A stretch of DNA of 45,026 bases from Candidatus Gastranaerophilales bacterium (GTDB taxonomy: Bacteria; Cyanobacteriota; Vampirovibrionia; Gastranaerophilales; Gastranaerophilaceae), in assembly GCA_944322625.1 (NCBI GenBank), contig CALUPN010000006.1, forward strand, positions 1 to 45,026. Direction: 5' to 3'. The first letter of the stretch is position 1, and each line of letters begins with the position of its first letter. Of this stretch, positions 31,357 through 39,064 are shown one piece after another. The notes beneath the pieces are model-generated. The model saw only the letters and a list, made by a program, of their open reading frames with translations. It was not told the DNA's origin and did no database searches. The translations under genes were made by a program, and so were the position numbers.

Positions 31357-32106
31357 TTATTCGTAAATAACTTTCAGGTTATTTTCAAATATTGCACCAG
31401 CACAGGCCCATCCGGAAGTAACACTTGTTTCGTTACATAACTTCGTCCAGTGCATTTTATCATCTTCAATACCGGTACCGTCTTTATCCCATCCCGTAGA
31501 GCCTACCGGCCTTAAAGAACCGTCATTCCAAAGAGTGAATTGAAAAACATCTTTAGCAACTTTGTTAGGTTTTGAGAAACCGTTTATATCAATAGTTAAA
31601 GTACCTATACATTGCTTATGCGGCTGTTGAGCCAATCTGGCGGGATACCATATATTTCTTTGTCTTATATAATAAATCATTCCGTCACTGGACAGCAAAG
31701 CACATCCGCCAGTAAGTTGACTGCCGTAACTAGAGTTTGAGAGATTCTTCTCGCTTGTCCAGCTGCCACCGTTATATCCTACTATTGTATCAATCCATTT
31801 TGTTTTGATTGTAGTATCATCAATCGGAGTAATTTTCATAAACTCGCTGAGACGTTCTCCAAGAAGATTGGCTTTTTCATTAGAATTTACAACCCCGGAG
31901 ACTATTGCCGAAAGTTTTGTTGATTCTTCAGCTGTAAGTAAATTTTCAGCAGCTACCTGAAAAGTAGAAGAAGCTTTTGCTAATTTTGGTCCTACTTGTG
32001 CCGTACCTGCATTTTGAACAAGTGATGGTGCAGTTAAGGCTGCAACTACCCCTATTATACCAAGTGTAATCAAAACTTCCGCTAAAGTAAAACCGCTCTT
32101 TTTCAT
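31357..32106 (-). CDS. Type IV pilin/pseudopilin-like protein
   Basis: The 249-aa protein starts KKSGFTLAEVLITLGIIG, a class III (prepilin) signal: cleavage is expected between Gly4 and Phe5, with Glu at mature position 5. The hydrophobic helix AALTAPSLV follows. After a globular part comes TLTIDINGFSKPNKVAKD, then FTLWNDGSLRPVG and a C-terminal GWACAGAIFENNLKVIYE block with Cys. It belongs to the same set as the two proteins at 41.5-43.7 kb, but is more distant. AGAGAGG precedes the ATG. It would be exported and processed by a prepilin peptidase; no pilus machinery is nearby. Whether it is a major pilin, minor pilin or competence pseudopilin cannot be said. Confidence 0.85.
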   Translation of the reverse strand: MKKSGFTLAEVLITLGIIGVVAALTAPSLVQNAGTAQVGPKLAKASSTFQVAAENLLTAEESTKLSAIVSGVVNSNEKANLLGERLSEFMKITPIDDTTIKTKWIDTIVGYNGGSWTSEKNLSNSSYGSQLTGGCALLSSDGMIYYIRQRNIWYPARLAQQPHKQCIGTLTIDINGFSKPNKVAKDVFQFTLWNDGSLRPVGSTGWDKDGTGIEDDKMHWTKLCNETSVTSGWACAGAIFENNLKVIYE

Positions 32107-32205
32107 ATATAAAACCTCTCTGACTGCTCTCTGCTTACAATATTATGATAGCACACTTCAGCATTTTTGTAAATCTGCAATACTCGGGATTGCTATTTGC
32201 ATATC

Positions 32206-32234
32206 TATACATTTGTAACATTGTATGCTAAAAT
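32206..32234 (+). promoter_or_regulatory. Promoter predicting a leaderless ribE transcript
   Basis: TATACA (32206-32211), a 17-bp spacer and an extended -10 TGCTAAAAT (32226-32234) put the expected transcript start at or next to the A of the ribE ATG (32241). No Shine-Dalgarno exists upstream. Confidence 0.55.
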
Positions 32235-32240
32235 ACACTT

Positions 32241-32867
32241 ATGTTTACGGGAATTATAGAAGAAGTCGGCAAAGTCCTGAATGTTTCGGAAAAAAAAGCC
32301 GTAATAGAATGCAGATTGGTCTCAGAAAATACAAAAATCGGTGACAGCATTGCAGTTAACGGTGTTTGTCTTACCGTAACAAATATTACCGCGAATTCTT
32401 TTACCGCCGATGTTTCTCCGGAAACATTTATGGTTACGGCTCTGAATGAATTAAAACCGGGCTCTTCCGTTAATCTTGAACGGGCAATGCCTGCAGAAGG
32501 AAGGTTTGGCGGACATATAGTAGCAGGCCATGTTGACGGTATCGGAAAGGTAGGAAACGTAAGTCCGAATAACGGTTTTTTTGATTTGGCAATAGAACTT
32601 AATCCGAGAGAGGCAAGATATGTCGTCAAAAAAGGTTCCATTGCAATTAATGGCGTCAGCCTTACCGTAGCAGATATCAGCGGTAATGCCGTTAAAATTG
32701 CAGTAATTCCTCATACGTTCAGAAATACCTCTCTCAGAGAGTTACAGACAGGAAATTATGTGAATGTCGAAGTAGACATTCTGGCTAAATATGTTGAAAA
32801 ATTTTTATCAACGAGTGATAATAAATCAAGAATTGATATGGATTTTCTGAAAAGAAACGGTTTTTAA
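32241..32867 (+). CDS. ribE: Riboflavin synthase (alpha subunit)
   Basis: The enzyme dismutates two 6,7-dimethyl-8-ribityllumazines to riboflavin. The 208-aa protein has the canonical start MFTGIIEEVG and two repeated lumazine-binding domains, each with a GDSIAVNGVCLTV / KGSIAINGVSLTV strand. The junction carries GGHIVAGHVDGIGKV (about 93-107). The N-terminal motif makes the start certain, yet there is no ribosome site before it. ribBA follows 5 bp downstream; together they make up part of the riboflavin pathway. No FMN riboswitch precedes them. Confidence 0.95.
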   Translation: MFTGIIEEVGKVLNVSEKKAVIECRLVSENTKIGDSIAVNGVCLTVTNITANSFTADVSPETFMVTALNELKPGSSVNLERAMPAEGRFGGHIVAGHVDGIGKVGNVSPNNGFFDLAIELNPREARYVVKKGSIAINGVSLTVADISGNAVKIAVIPHTFRNTSLRELQTGNYVNVEVDILAKYVEKFLSTSDNKSRIDMDFLKRNGF

Positions 32868-32872
32868 CAAGT

Positions 32873-34078
32873 ATGACAAATCAATTTAATACAATTGAAG
32901 AAGCATTAGAGGATTTCCGCAGCGGTAAGCCTATTATTGTTGCAGATGATGAGGACAGAGAAAATGAAGGCGATTTAATCTGTTCGGCGCAGTTTGTCAC
33001 TCCGGAACTCGTGAATTTTATCACAAAAGAATGCAGGGGGATTGTTTGCCTTGCAATATCCGATGAAATTGCAAAACAATTGGATTTGCCGCAGATGGTT
33101 GAAAAAAATACCGAAAGTATGCAAACCGCTTTTTCTTTAAGTATTGATGCGCATCCTAAATATGGCGTAACAACCGGAGTTTCTGCTTTTGACAGAGCTA
33201 AGACGGTTGAAGTTGCGATTGCTCCCGATGCAGAACCGTCCGATTTAAGACGTCCGGGACATCTGTTTCCGTGTGTGGCGAGAAAAGGCGGAGTATTAAA
33301 AAGATGCGGACATACCGAAGCAGTTGTTGATATGGCAAGGCTCTGCGGACACAGAGAGGCCGGAATTATGTGCGAAATCATGAAAGAAAACGGTGAAATG
33401 GCAAGAAGAGATGATTTGCACGAGTTTGCGAAAAAATTCGGGTTTAAATTTATTACCGTTTCCGATTTGATTGCATACAGGCTTAAGCGTGAAAAATTTG
33501 TTAAACGTGAAGTAGAAGTATTTTTACCGACAAAATTCGGGGATTTTAATATCGTAGGCTATACAGATACCATAACCGGATGCGAACATGTTGCACTTGT
33601 AAAAGACGACGGCTCGGATAAAATTCCGCTTATAAGAGTTCATAGCGAATGTCTGACCGGTGATATTTTCCACAGTCTAAAATGCGACTGCAACTGGCAG
33701 TTGCATAACGCTTTGCATATGATTAACGATTACGGAAAAGGTGCGCTTATTTATATAAGAGATCATGAAGGCAGAGGAATAGGGCTTATTAATAAGCTTA
33801 GAACATACAAACTCCAGGAACAGGGACAAGACACGGTTGAGGCAAATGTCTCGTTAGGTTTTGCACCGGATTTAAGAAACTACGGCGTCGGAGCGCAGAT
33901 TATTCTTGATTTAGGGTTTAATAATTTTAATCTGATAACCAATAATCCCAGAAAAATTGTAGGCTTGAAAGGTTACGGCCTTAAAATTCATGAAAATATT
34001 AATATAAAATCTGAAATTACCAGGTATAATGAAAAATATATAAATACAAAACGAGAAAAAATGCATCATCTAATGTAA
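32873..34078 (+). CDS. ribBA: Bifunctional DHBP synthase / GTP cyclohydrolase II
   Basis: The protein makes both starting blocks of riboflavin: 3,4-dihydroxy-2-butanone 4-phosphate (RibB half, about 1-200) and the pyrimidine from GTP (RibA half, about 205-401). RibB shows DDEDRENEGDL (about 25-35) and HTEAVVDMARLCG. RibA shows the zinc ligands in SECLTGDIFHSLKCDC (Cys259, Cys270, Cys272), then RDHEGRGIGLINKLRTYKLQ and NYGVGAQIILDLG. Its 401 aa is the normal fusion length. The gene follows ribE by 5 bp and is followed by a GNAT gene 20 bp later, so all are likely one transcript. Confidence 0.96.
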   Translation: MTNQFNTIEEALEDFRSGKPIIVADDEDRENEGDLICSAQFVTPELVNFITKECRGIVCLAISDEIAKQLDLPQMVEKNTESMQTAFSLSIDAHPKYGVTTGVSAFDRAKTVEVAIAPDAEPSDLRRPGHLFPCVARKGGVLKRCGHTEAVVDMARLCGHREAGIMCEIMKENGEMARRDDLHEFAKKFGFKFITVSDLIAYRLKREKFVKREVEVFLPTKFGDFNIVGYTDTITGCEHVALVKDDGSDKIPLIRVHSECLTGDIFHSLKCDCNWQLHNALHMINDYGKGALIYIRDHEGRGIGLINKLRTYKLQEQGQDTVEANVSLGFAPDLRNYGVGAQIILDLGFNNFNLITNNPRKIVGLKGYGLKIHENINIKSEITRYNEKYINTKREKMHHLM

Positions 34079-34098
34079 GCGGAAGTAAAGGAAAGTTT

Positions 34099-35094
34099 AT
34101 GACAGAAACAGCATATGAAGTAGAATTATTGAACGGAAGTTTATATAAAATCTTTGCGGGAGTTTATAACGACTTTAAGGCAAAAGCCGTAAGTGAATAT
34201 AAATTTGAACTGGAACCGCTTTCTTATGAAGAGTTTGTTGATGCTGTCGAAAAACAATATATGCAATGTGCTGTTTTAAAAGAAAATGACATTCCGACTG
34301 CATTTCTGGTATATACGACTTCAATTTCAGAATCAATAGAACTTAATCTTATACACTGTCTTGGAACTGAAGATGAAATTACAAAAGTAAAATTGCTGAT
34401 AGAAAAATTTCTTGAACTAACGGCTGATGAAAGAGAGAGAAAAGTCGTTTCATATCCGATGATAGGACATCAGTCAATATATACGGCCGACATTGCACGA
34501 TTTGGGTTTAAATTTGTCGGTCAGGCAGTTTTGAGATTTATGATGGGCAATGCATCCTCCGAAAGAATTTTGGAGAACATGAAACTTTCAGAACGTCCTG
34601 AAGATTATAAAATTGTAAGCTATTCCGACTCTTATAAAGAAGATGCAATAAGAATTATTCATGAATCGTTCAGAGACACACAAGACGCATTGTATGATAC
34701 ACGTTTTAAGTCAATGGAAGGAACTGCGGATATTATAAATAAAGTTGTTGAAAATATTTACGGAGAGTTCTTGCCTGATGTCACATCGGTGTTATTATAT
34801 AAAGACGCACCGGTTGGATTCGCTTTTGCAAATGTAACCGGAGGGAAAATCGCTAATATTCCTCTTGTTGCAATAGAAAAAGAACATAGGGGACACGGTT
34901 TTTCAGAGCATCTTCTCAGCCGTTCAATCAAAACTCTTGTGGATTGGACAAAATTAGGAAAGAGAGAGTTCAGTGAAGTTAATGTTACAACGGAAACAAA
35001 TAACTACAAAGCACTGAAATTATATAGAAGAATAGGATTTAGAGAGGATTTCTGCTATCCTCAGGCATATTTAATGCAGAAAAAGAAAAAGTAG
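34099..35094 (+). CDS. GNAT-family acetyltransferase (probably tandem GNAT)
   Basis: The 331-aa protein has a clear C-terminal GNAT domain (about 175-325). It contains the acetyl-CoA loop EHRGHGFSEHLL (about 260-271) and the end motif TTETNNYKALKLYRRIGFRED. The N-terminal half (about 1-155) has the same alternating pattern (AVLKENDIPTAFLVY ... ADIARFGFKFVGQAVLRF) without the loop, as in degenerate tandem GNAT proteins. The substrate cannot be told. AAAGGAAAG lies just before ATG. It is 20 bp after ribBA and 15 bp before the SLH gene. Confidence 0.85.
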   Translation: MTETAYEVELLNGSLYKIFAGVYNDFKAKAVSEYKFELEPLSYEEFVDAVEKQYMQCAVLKENDIPTAFLVYTTSISESIELNLIHCLGTEDEITKVKLLIEKFLELTADERERKVVSYPMIGHQSIYTADIARFGFKFVGQAVLRFMMGNASSERILENMKLSERPEDYKIVSYSDSYKEDAIRIIHESFRDTQDALYDTRFKSMEGTADIINKVVENIYGEFLPDVTSVLLYKDAPVGFAFANVTGGKIANIPLVAIEKEHRGHGFSEHLLSRSIKTLVDWTKLGKREFSEVNVTTETNNYKALKLYRRIGFREDFCYPQAYLMQKKKK

Positions 35095-35109
35095 AAAGAA
35101 AGGAGAAGT

Positions 35110-36528
35110 ATGAGACTATCTGGTAAATTATTAACGGCACTCAGTGCTGTATGCGTGGCTTCATGCGCTGCTATGGCCGGCGGTTGCGCAGCTGATGTTC
35201 AAGCTTATGCTCATCCGACGTTGTTCGGTTCACAATCACACACGCTTACTACGGCTGAAAATGATGTAGTAATCGGCGGCAAAGTTTACAAACCTTGCCA
35301 TGTTAAGACAATTGAAAGCAAGCAAAATGTTATTATTAACCGTTTTGCAAAAGAAATGCTTTGCAATATGAAAGACAAAATGGATGCAAAACGCGCCGGT
35401 ATCTTTAATCCGAAAATGCCGGTATTACGTTCCGAATTGGCATTTATTCTTGCTGACGGTTTAGAACTTAAAGAAGTTAAAGGTAACAGTTATTCAGACG
35501 TAGCAGCTGATTATTGGGCAAAAGACCAAATTGACAGGGCTCTTACGGCTGATGTTATGATTGGTTATCCTGATGCTACTTTCAAGCCTGATCAACCGAT
35601 TACGAAGGCAGAAGTTTTTGCAACTTTCGCAAAAATGATGAATGTTTCTGCAGACAAAAAAGCTCCGGTTTTTGAAGGACAAAGCGTAAAATATGTTCCT
35701 GCATGGGGTTATGAAGCAGCAAATGAAGTTATCTCTTCAGGTATTTTAAACAAAATCGCCGATAAGGATAAAGTTATCAATGATGAATACTTGTCAAAAG
35801 AACAGGTTGCTTATATGCTTGGCGCACTGAAAGCCAATTTCAATATTGATACTTCAAATGGTGCCGTAAATTGCGCTACTAAGTATGAACCTATGACAAT
35901 TAAAATTAAGCTTAGTGAAAGAATAAGTGCAAGAACATCTAATGTTGGTGATACTTTTACGGCAAAAACTACAGAAGATGTAACTGTAGCAGGCGTTTGT
36001 TATCCGGCAGGTTCTACCGTTAAAGGTGTTGTTTCAGGAATTTCAAGACCCGGAGTTAAAAATCCCGGATTTGTAGAAGTTACCTTCAAGAGCATTACAA
36101 ACGGCGATAACTGCGCAGAATTCCCGAACAAACTTTCAAGTGCAGAAGTTAATGTTTCTAAGAACCCGAATGTTGTATCAAGAGTTCTCGCAGCACCGTT
36201 CTCTATGGCCGGAAGAATTGTCGGTGTTGCAGGAAGAACAGCTTCATCAGGCGTTGAAGTTGTCGGTAACGGTTTAGAAGAATTTGGCGACAATTGGTCT
36301 GATGCATTCTGCGATACAGCATCACTTCATCCGCTAAAAGGCCTTAAGAGCGTTGGCAGCAGCTTTATCACCGTAGGTAAAGGGGTTTACAATGTTGTTA
36401 AACTTGCAGGTAGCGGTGTATTTGGAGTTTGCTATGAATTCGTTGACGAAGTTAAGTACATATTTGTACCGAACACAACTAACGATTCAAGCTTAAATCC
36501 TGATGAAGAATTAACCATTATTTACTAA
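35110..36528 (+). CDS. SLH-domain surface protein, possible lipoprotein
   Basis: The 472-aa protein starts with a signal sequence (LLTALSAVCVASCAAMAGGC) whose Cys26 could be a lipobox cysteine, although the residues before it are not classical. SLH motifs follow (about 95-180; DYWAKDQIDRA, GYPDATFKPDQPITKAEV), with a second, degenerate one to about 245. A small beta domain (about 262-345; ARTSNVGDTFTAKTTEDV, YPAGSTVKGVVSG) and a Gly/Val-rich amphipathic end (VGRIVGV, GKGVYNVVKLAG) complete it. SLH domains in this group anchor the outer membrane to pyruvylated cell-wall polymer. GGAG precedes ATG; a strong terminator follows. Confidence 0.85.
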   Translation: MRLSGKLLTALSAVCVASCAAMAGGCAADVQAYAHPTLFGSQSHTLTTAENDVVIGGKVYKPCHVKTIESKQNVIINRFAKEMLCNMKDKMDAKRAGIFNPKMPVLRSELAFILADGLELKEVKGNSYSDVAADYWAKDQIDRALTADVMIGYPDATFKPDQPITKAEVFATFAKMMNVSADKKAPVFEGQSVKYVPAWGYEAANEVISSGILNKIADKDKVINDEYLSKEQVAYMLGALKANFNIDTSNGAVNCATKYEPMTIKIKLSERISARTSNVGDTFTAKTTEDVTVAGVCYPAGSTVKGVVSGISRPGVKNPGFVEVTFKSITNGDNCAEFPNKLSSAEVNVSKNPNVVSRVLAAPFSMAGRIVGVAGRTASSGVEVVGNGLEEFGDNWSDAFCDTASLHPLKGLKSVGSSFITVGKGVYNVVKLAGSGVFGVCYEFVDEVKYIFVPNTTNDSSLNPDEELTIIY

Positions 36529-36541
36529 TCGGTTTTTTAAG

Positions 36542-36579
36542 AAATATCCCCGCCAATGAAATCATTGGCGGGGATATTT
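36542..36579. terminator. Terminator after the SLH gene
   Basis: AAATATCCCCGCCAATGA (36542-36559) pairs perfectly (18 bp) with 36562-36579, flanked by A and T runs. It separates the SLH transcript from the flagellar cluster. Confidence 0.93.
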
Positions 36580-36701
36580 TATTAATAACAACGAAATAAA
36601 ATATACAAATCCTCTAAACAGTTGATGTACTGTATTGCGAAATCATTTAGTATATTATAGGTAAGTATACCTTGCAGATGGGGAAAAGGGCTCTTTTGTG
36701 T

Positions 36702-37796
36702 ATGATAAACTCTATATTCTTTGATGAATTATATAAACAATTTGCATGGCTGGATTCCGTATTTACGCCGGTTGTTAAAAACTGCAGCAGCGAATTCTTT
36801 TTTGACGGTTTTGAGTACAAGCTTATGTCTGTAAGCACAAATATGAATATCCTTTCCCAAAACGATACCTTTTTTGTAACCAAGGTTAAAATAAATGCTA
36901 AAAACGATGTTTATATAAGGATTTCACAAGATGCTATCAACGTTATATTAGATAAAGTTCTCGGTAAAAATAATCGCCGGTTTGATTTAACTGAAGTTAC
37001 AGAGTTGGAAGCCCGAATAATTACGGCATTTAATGATTTTCTTTATGAATCTTTAGCCCCTAATTTCACAATAGAGCCGCATAGAAGATATAACGAGATT
37101 TTACACTTAACTTATTTTGTAAAAAGTGAAATTTCCGATGCGGCAGCAAAATTTATAATATCCGTTCCGAAAGATATTTTATCACCAAAAGAGCCCGAAC
37201 CTCAAGCGCCGAGATTTGAGGACAGAGATTTTGCAAACAGCCTTGTTGAAGTCAATCTGTTATTGGGAACAACTACTTTTCCGGTAGCCGATATAAAAAA
37301 ACTGGATGTCGGAGATATTGTTGTATTCGAAAACAGCAGTTCTTCCGAGATGACGCTGGTTTGCGAGAATATTGTTCAGAAATTTCAAGTTAAACCTAAT
37401 ATAAAAATAATAGAACCGTATGATACAAGCGGAGGAGGCAGTATGGAAGAAAATGCAAATACAAATTTGTGGGATAGTATTCAGGTAGATATGTCTGCCG
37501 AATTTGATAAAGTTAAAGTTACGTTAGGCGAACTAAAAAGCATAGAAGAAGGTCTGATAGTAGACCTGTGTTCTGTCTATGATAATAAAGTTTCACTAAA
37601 AGTCGGCGGGAAATTTGTGGCATCAGGTGAACTCGTAATTATAAATGACAGATTCGGAGTAAGGATTGAAAAAGTAAATGATTCCGAAAAAGCTCCCGAA
37701 GTTCAAACTCCTCAAACCGAAACAGAAGCGCCAAGTGAAAATAGCGAAGAAGATTTCGACTATAGTGATTTTGAAGTGGAAGAGAAGCAAGGATAA
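36702..37796 (+). CDS. Tandem-SpoA flagellar motor switch protein (FliM/FliN or SctQ-like)
   Basis: The C-ring protein that transmits switching and docks the export ATPase. 364 aa from ATG 36702 (in-frame ATG at 36678 and TTG at 36672 have no ribosome site). Layout: an N-terminal alpha/beta part (about 1-165), a first SpoA domain (about 175-240; SLVEVNLLLGTTTFPVADIK), a Gly linker, and a second SpoA domain (about 259-326). The second domain reads like FliN (FDKVKVTLGELKSIEEG, VGGKFVASGELVIINDRFGV), and an acidic tail follows. One polypeptide with two SpoA domains is the SctQ arrangement rather than separate FliM and FliN. An internal ribosome site (37431-37445) could also yield the second SpoA domain alone. 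It heads fliO-fliP-fliQ-fliR. Confidence 0.85.
   Translation: MINSIFFDELYKQFAWLDSVFTPVVKNCSSEFFFDGFEYKLMSVSTNMNILSQNDTFFVTKVKINAKNDVYIRISQDAINVILDKVLGKNNRRFDLTEVTELEARIITAFNDFLYESLAPNFTIEPHRRYNEILHLTYFVKSEISDAAAKFIISVPKDILSPKEPEPQAPRFEDRDFANSLVEVNLLLGTTTFPVADIKKLDVGDIVVFENSSSSEMTLVCENIVQKFQVKPNIKIIEPYDTSGGGSMEENANTNLWDSIQVDMSAEFDKVKVTLGELKSIEEGLIVDLCSVYDNKVSLKVGGKFVASGELVIINDRFGVRIEKVNDSEKAPEVQTPQTETEAPSENSEEDFDYSDFEVEEKQG
37431..37445 (+). promoter_or_regulatory. Internal Shine-Dalgarno and in-frame ATG: candidate second FliN product
   Basis: GGAGGAGG (37431-37438) followed by ATG at 37443 (7 nt after GGAGG) sits exactly in the linker between the two SpoA domains and is in frame. Translation from it would give 117 aa (MEENANTNLWDS...) ending at 37796, the size of a normal FliN. 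The linker is SGGGS, so the purine run could also be just glycine codons. Confidence 0.6.
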
Positions 37797-37845
37797 ATTT
37801 GACATCAGAAAAGATTTTATTAATTAAAAGTAAGAGGTCTGTTTT

Positions 37846-38271
37846 ATGGGATATTTAGCAAATTTTATGGTTTATACACTTGCAATGGTCGGTGTAATTG
37901 TAATAGCGCTTTTGGTTTTCAAAAGTGCAACTTCTCAAGGAGCGGGTGCTAAATCAAAATATTTAAAAGTAATTGATTCTATGTCGCTTGCGCCGAGAAA
38001 AACGCTTTATATAGTATCAACAGGTCGGGAAAAATTTCTTATAGCCGGTGATGCCGATAAAACAGCACTTATTTCAAAGCTTGAAACTTCTGTTTCTAAT
38101 GATGTTGAAGAATCGTCTTCAAAAGAAACTTTTCAGCAGACAATGCAAAGTCTTACAAAACCAAGCTATACGGATAAATCAATTATAGGAATAAAAACCA
38201 GTATGCTTCATCAAAAAAATGAGAAATCTGTTATGCGAAGTTTGATGGATAAAATAAACACGGGAGGATAA
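37846..38271 (+). CDS. fliO: Flagellar biosynthetic protein FliO
   Basis: FliO is an accessory protein that helps FliP assemble into the export gate. This 141-aa protein has one N-terminal transmembrane helix (FMVYTLAMVGVIVIALLVF, about 7-25). The short conserved cytoplasmic motif LKVIDSMSLAPRKTLYIVS (about 41-59) continues with GREKFLIAGDADKTALISKL, as in the family. The tail is variable and polar. It lies 49 bp after the SpoA gene and 21 bp before fliP, in the standard order fliN-fliO-fliP. Confidence 0.85.
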   Translation: MGYLANFMVYTLAMVGVIVIALLVFKSATSQGAGAKSKYLKVIDSMSLAPRKTLYIVSTGREKFLIAGDADKTALISKLETSVSNDVEESSSKETFQQTMQSLTKPSYTDKSIIGIKTSMLHQKNEKSVMRSLMDKINTGG

Positions 38272-38292
38272 CCCGTAAAAGAGGATAAAATT

Positions 38293-38931
38293 ATGGACTC
38301 AGTTATAAAAGATATGAACCCGGTTTTACAATTACTTACGGTAATGACGCTATTTTCGCTTTTACCGTTTGTATTTTGCTGTATGACCTGTTTTTTAAGA
38401 TTTACAATTGTATTTTCTTTGCTTAAAACGGCAATGGGGGTTCAAGTTCCTCCGGCAATCGTAACAATCGGACTTTGTATGATTTTGACATTCTATACAA
38501 TGGGCGGAGTTTTTCAGCAAATGTACGAGAGAGGTTCTATTCCGTATCAAAAAAATCAGAACCTTATTGCAGCAATAGACGAAGGGTCAAAACCTCTAAA
38601 AGAATTTATGATGAAACAGACGCGTGAGAATGATTTGGCATTTTTTGTCGAGTTAAAGCACAAAACACCGCCAAAGTCACCCGAAGATATTACTCTTTGG
38701 GAAGTAGCGCCAGCTTATATCTTAAGCGAACTCAAAACCGCATTTGAAATCGGATTCGTTGTTTTCGTTCCGTTTATTGTGCTTGACCTCGTTGTTGCAA
38801 ACATATTGCTTGCTCTCGGTATGTTCATGTTATCTCCGACAATAATCTCACTTCCGTTCAAACTCCTGATATTTATAGCAGTAGACGGCTGGGCGCTGAT
38901 TGTTCAGGGGTTGGTGCAAAGTTATAATTAG
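38293..38931 (+). CDS. fliP: Flagellar export gate protein FliP
   Basis: FliP is the core of the export gate (FliP5 with FliQ and FliR). The 212-aa protein has four membrane segments. The start is RFTIVFSLLKTAMG at about 37-50, and the family block APAYILSELKTAFEIGFVVF (about 140-159) runs into PTIISLPFKLLIFIAVDGW near the C-terminus. It begins directly with the first helix and lacks the cleavable signal found in the longer (about 245 aa) E. coli protein. AAAGAGGAT precedes the ATG. The 130 bp after it hold a repeat and then an ORF6N gene rather than fliQ. Confidence 0.95.
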   Translation: MDSVIKDMNPVLQLLTVMTLFSLLPFVFCCMTCFLRFTIVFSLLKTAMGVQVPPAIVTIGLCMILTFYTMGGVFQQMYERGSIPYQKNQNLIAAIDEGSKPLKEFMMKQTRENDLAFFVELKHKTPPKSPEDITLWEVAPAYILSELKTAFEIGFVVFVPFIVLDLVVANILLALGMFMLSPTIISLPFKLLIFIAVDGWALIVQGLVQSYN

Positions 38932-39060
38932 GTTTATAAGTTTAGAGGTTTAGAAGTTGAAGAGAAGTTAAAAATTTATATAGGTACTATGAGCGATAGC
39001 GAAAATAAATTCTTATAAACCTATAAACTCCTAAACTTCTAAACCAAATTAAAGGATATC
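38932..39060. repeat. TTTAGGAG/CTCCTAAA element, copy 1 (after fliP)
   Basis: AAGTTTAGAGGTTTAGAAG near the left end is the complement of CCTATAAACTCCTAAACTTC near the right end, enclosing the core GAGCGATAGCGAAAATAAAT. The same element is found at 40141-40262, and part of it at about 20703-20725. It is a MITE-like palindromic spacer. Confidence 0.85.
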
Positions 39061-39064
39061 AAAT

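Noticed and set aside
32107..32240. FMN riboswitch before ribE
   Set aside because: None of the conserved FMN-aptamer blocks is present, and the promoter lies so close to the ATG that there is no leader to hold one.
36600..36701. Sigma28-type flagellar promoter before the SpoA gene
   Set aside because: TAAA and a GCGAAAT stretch are present, but the spacing (18 bp) and the -10 sequence do not match the consensus.
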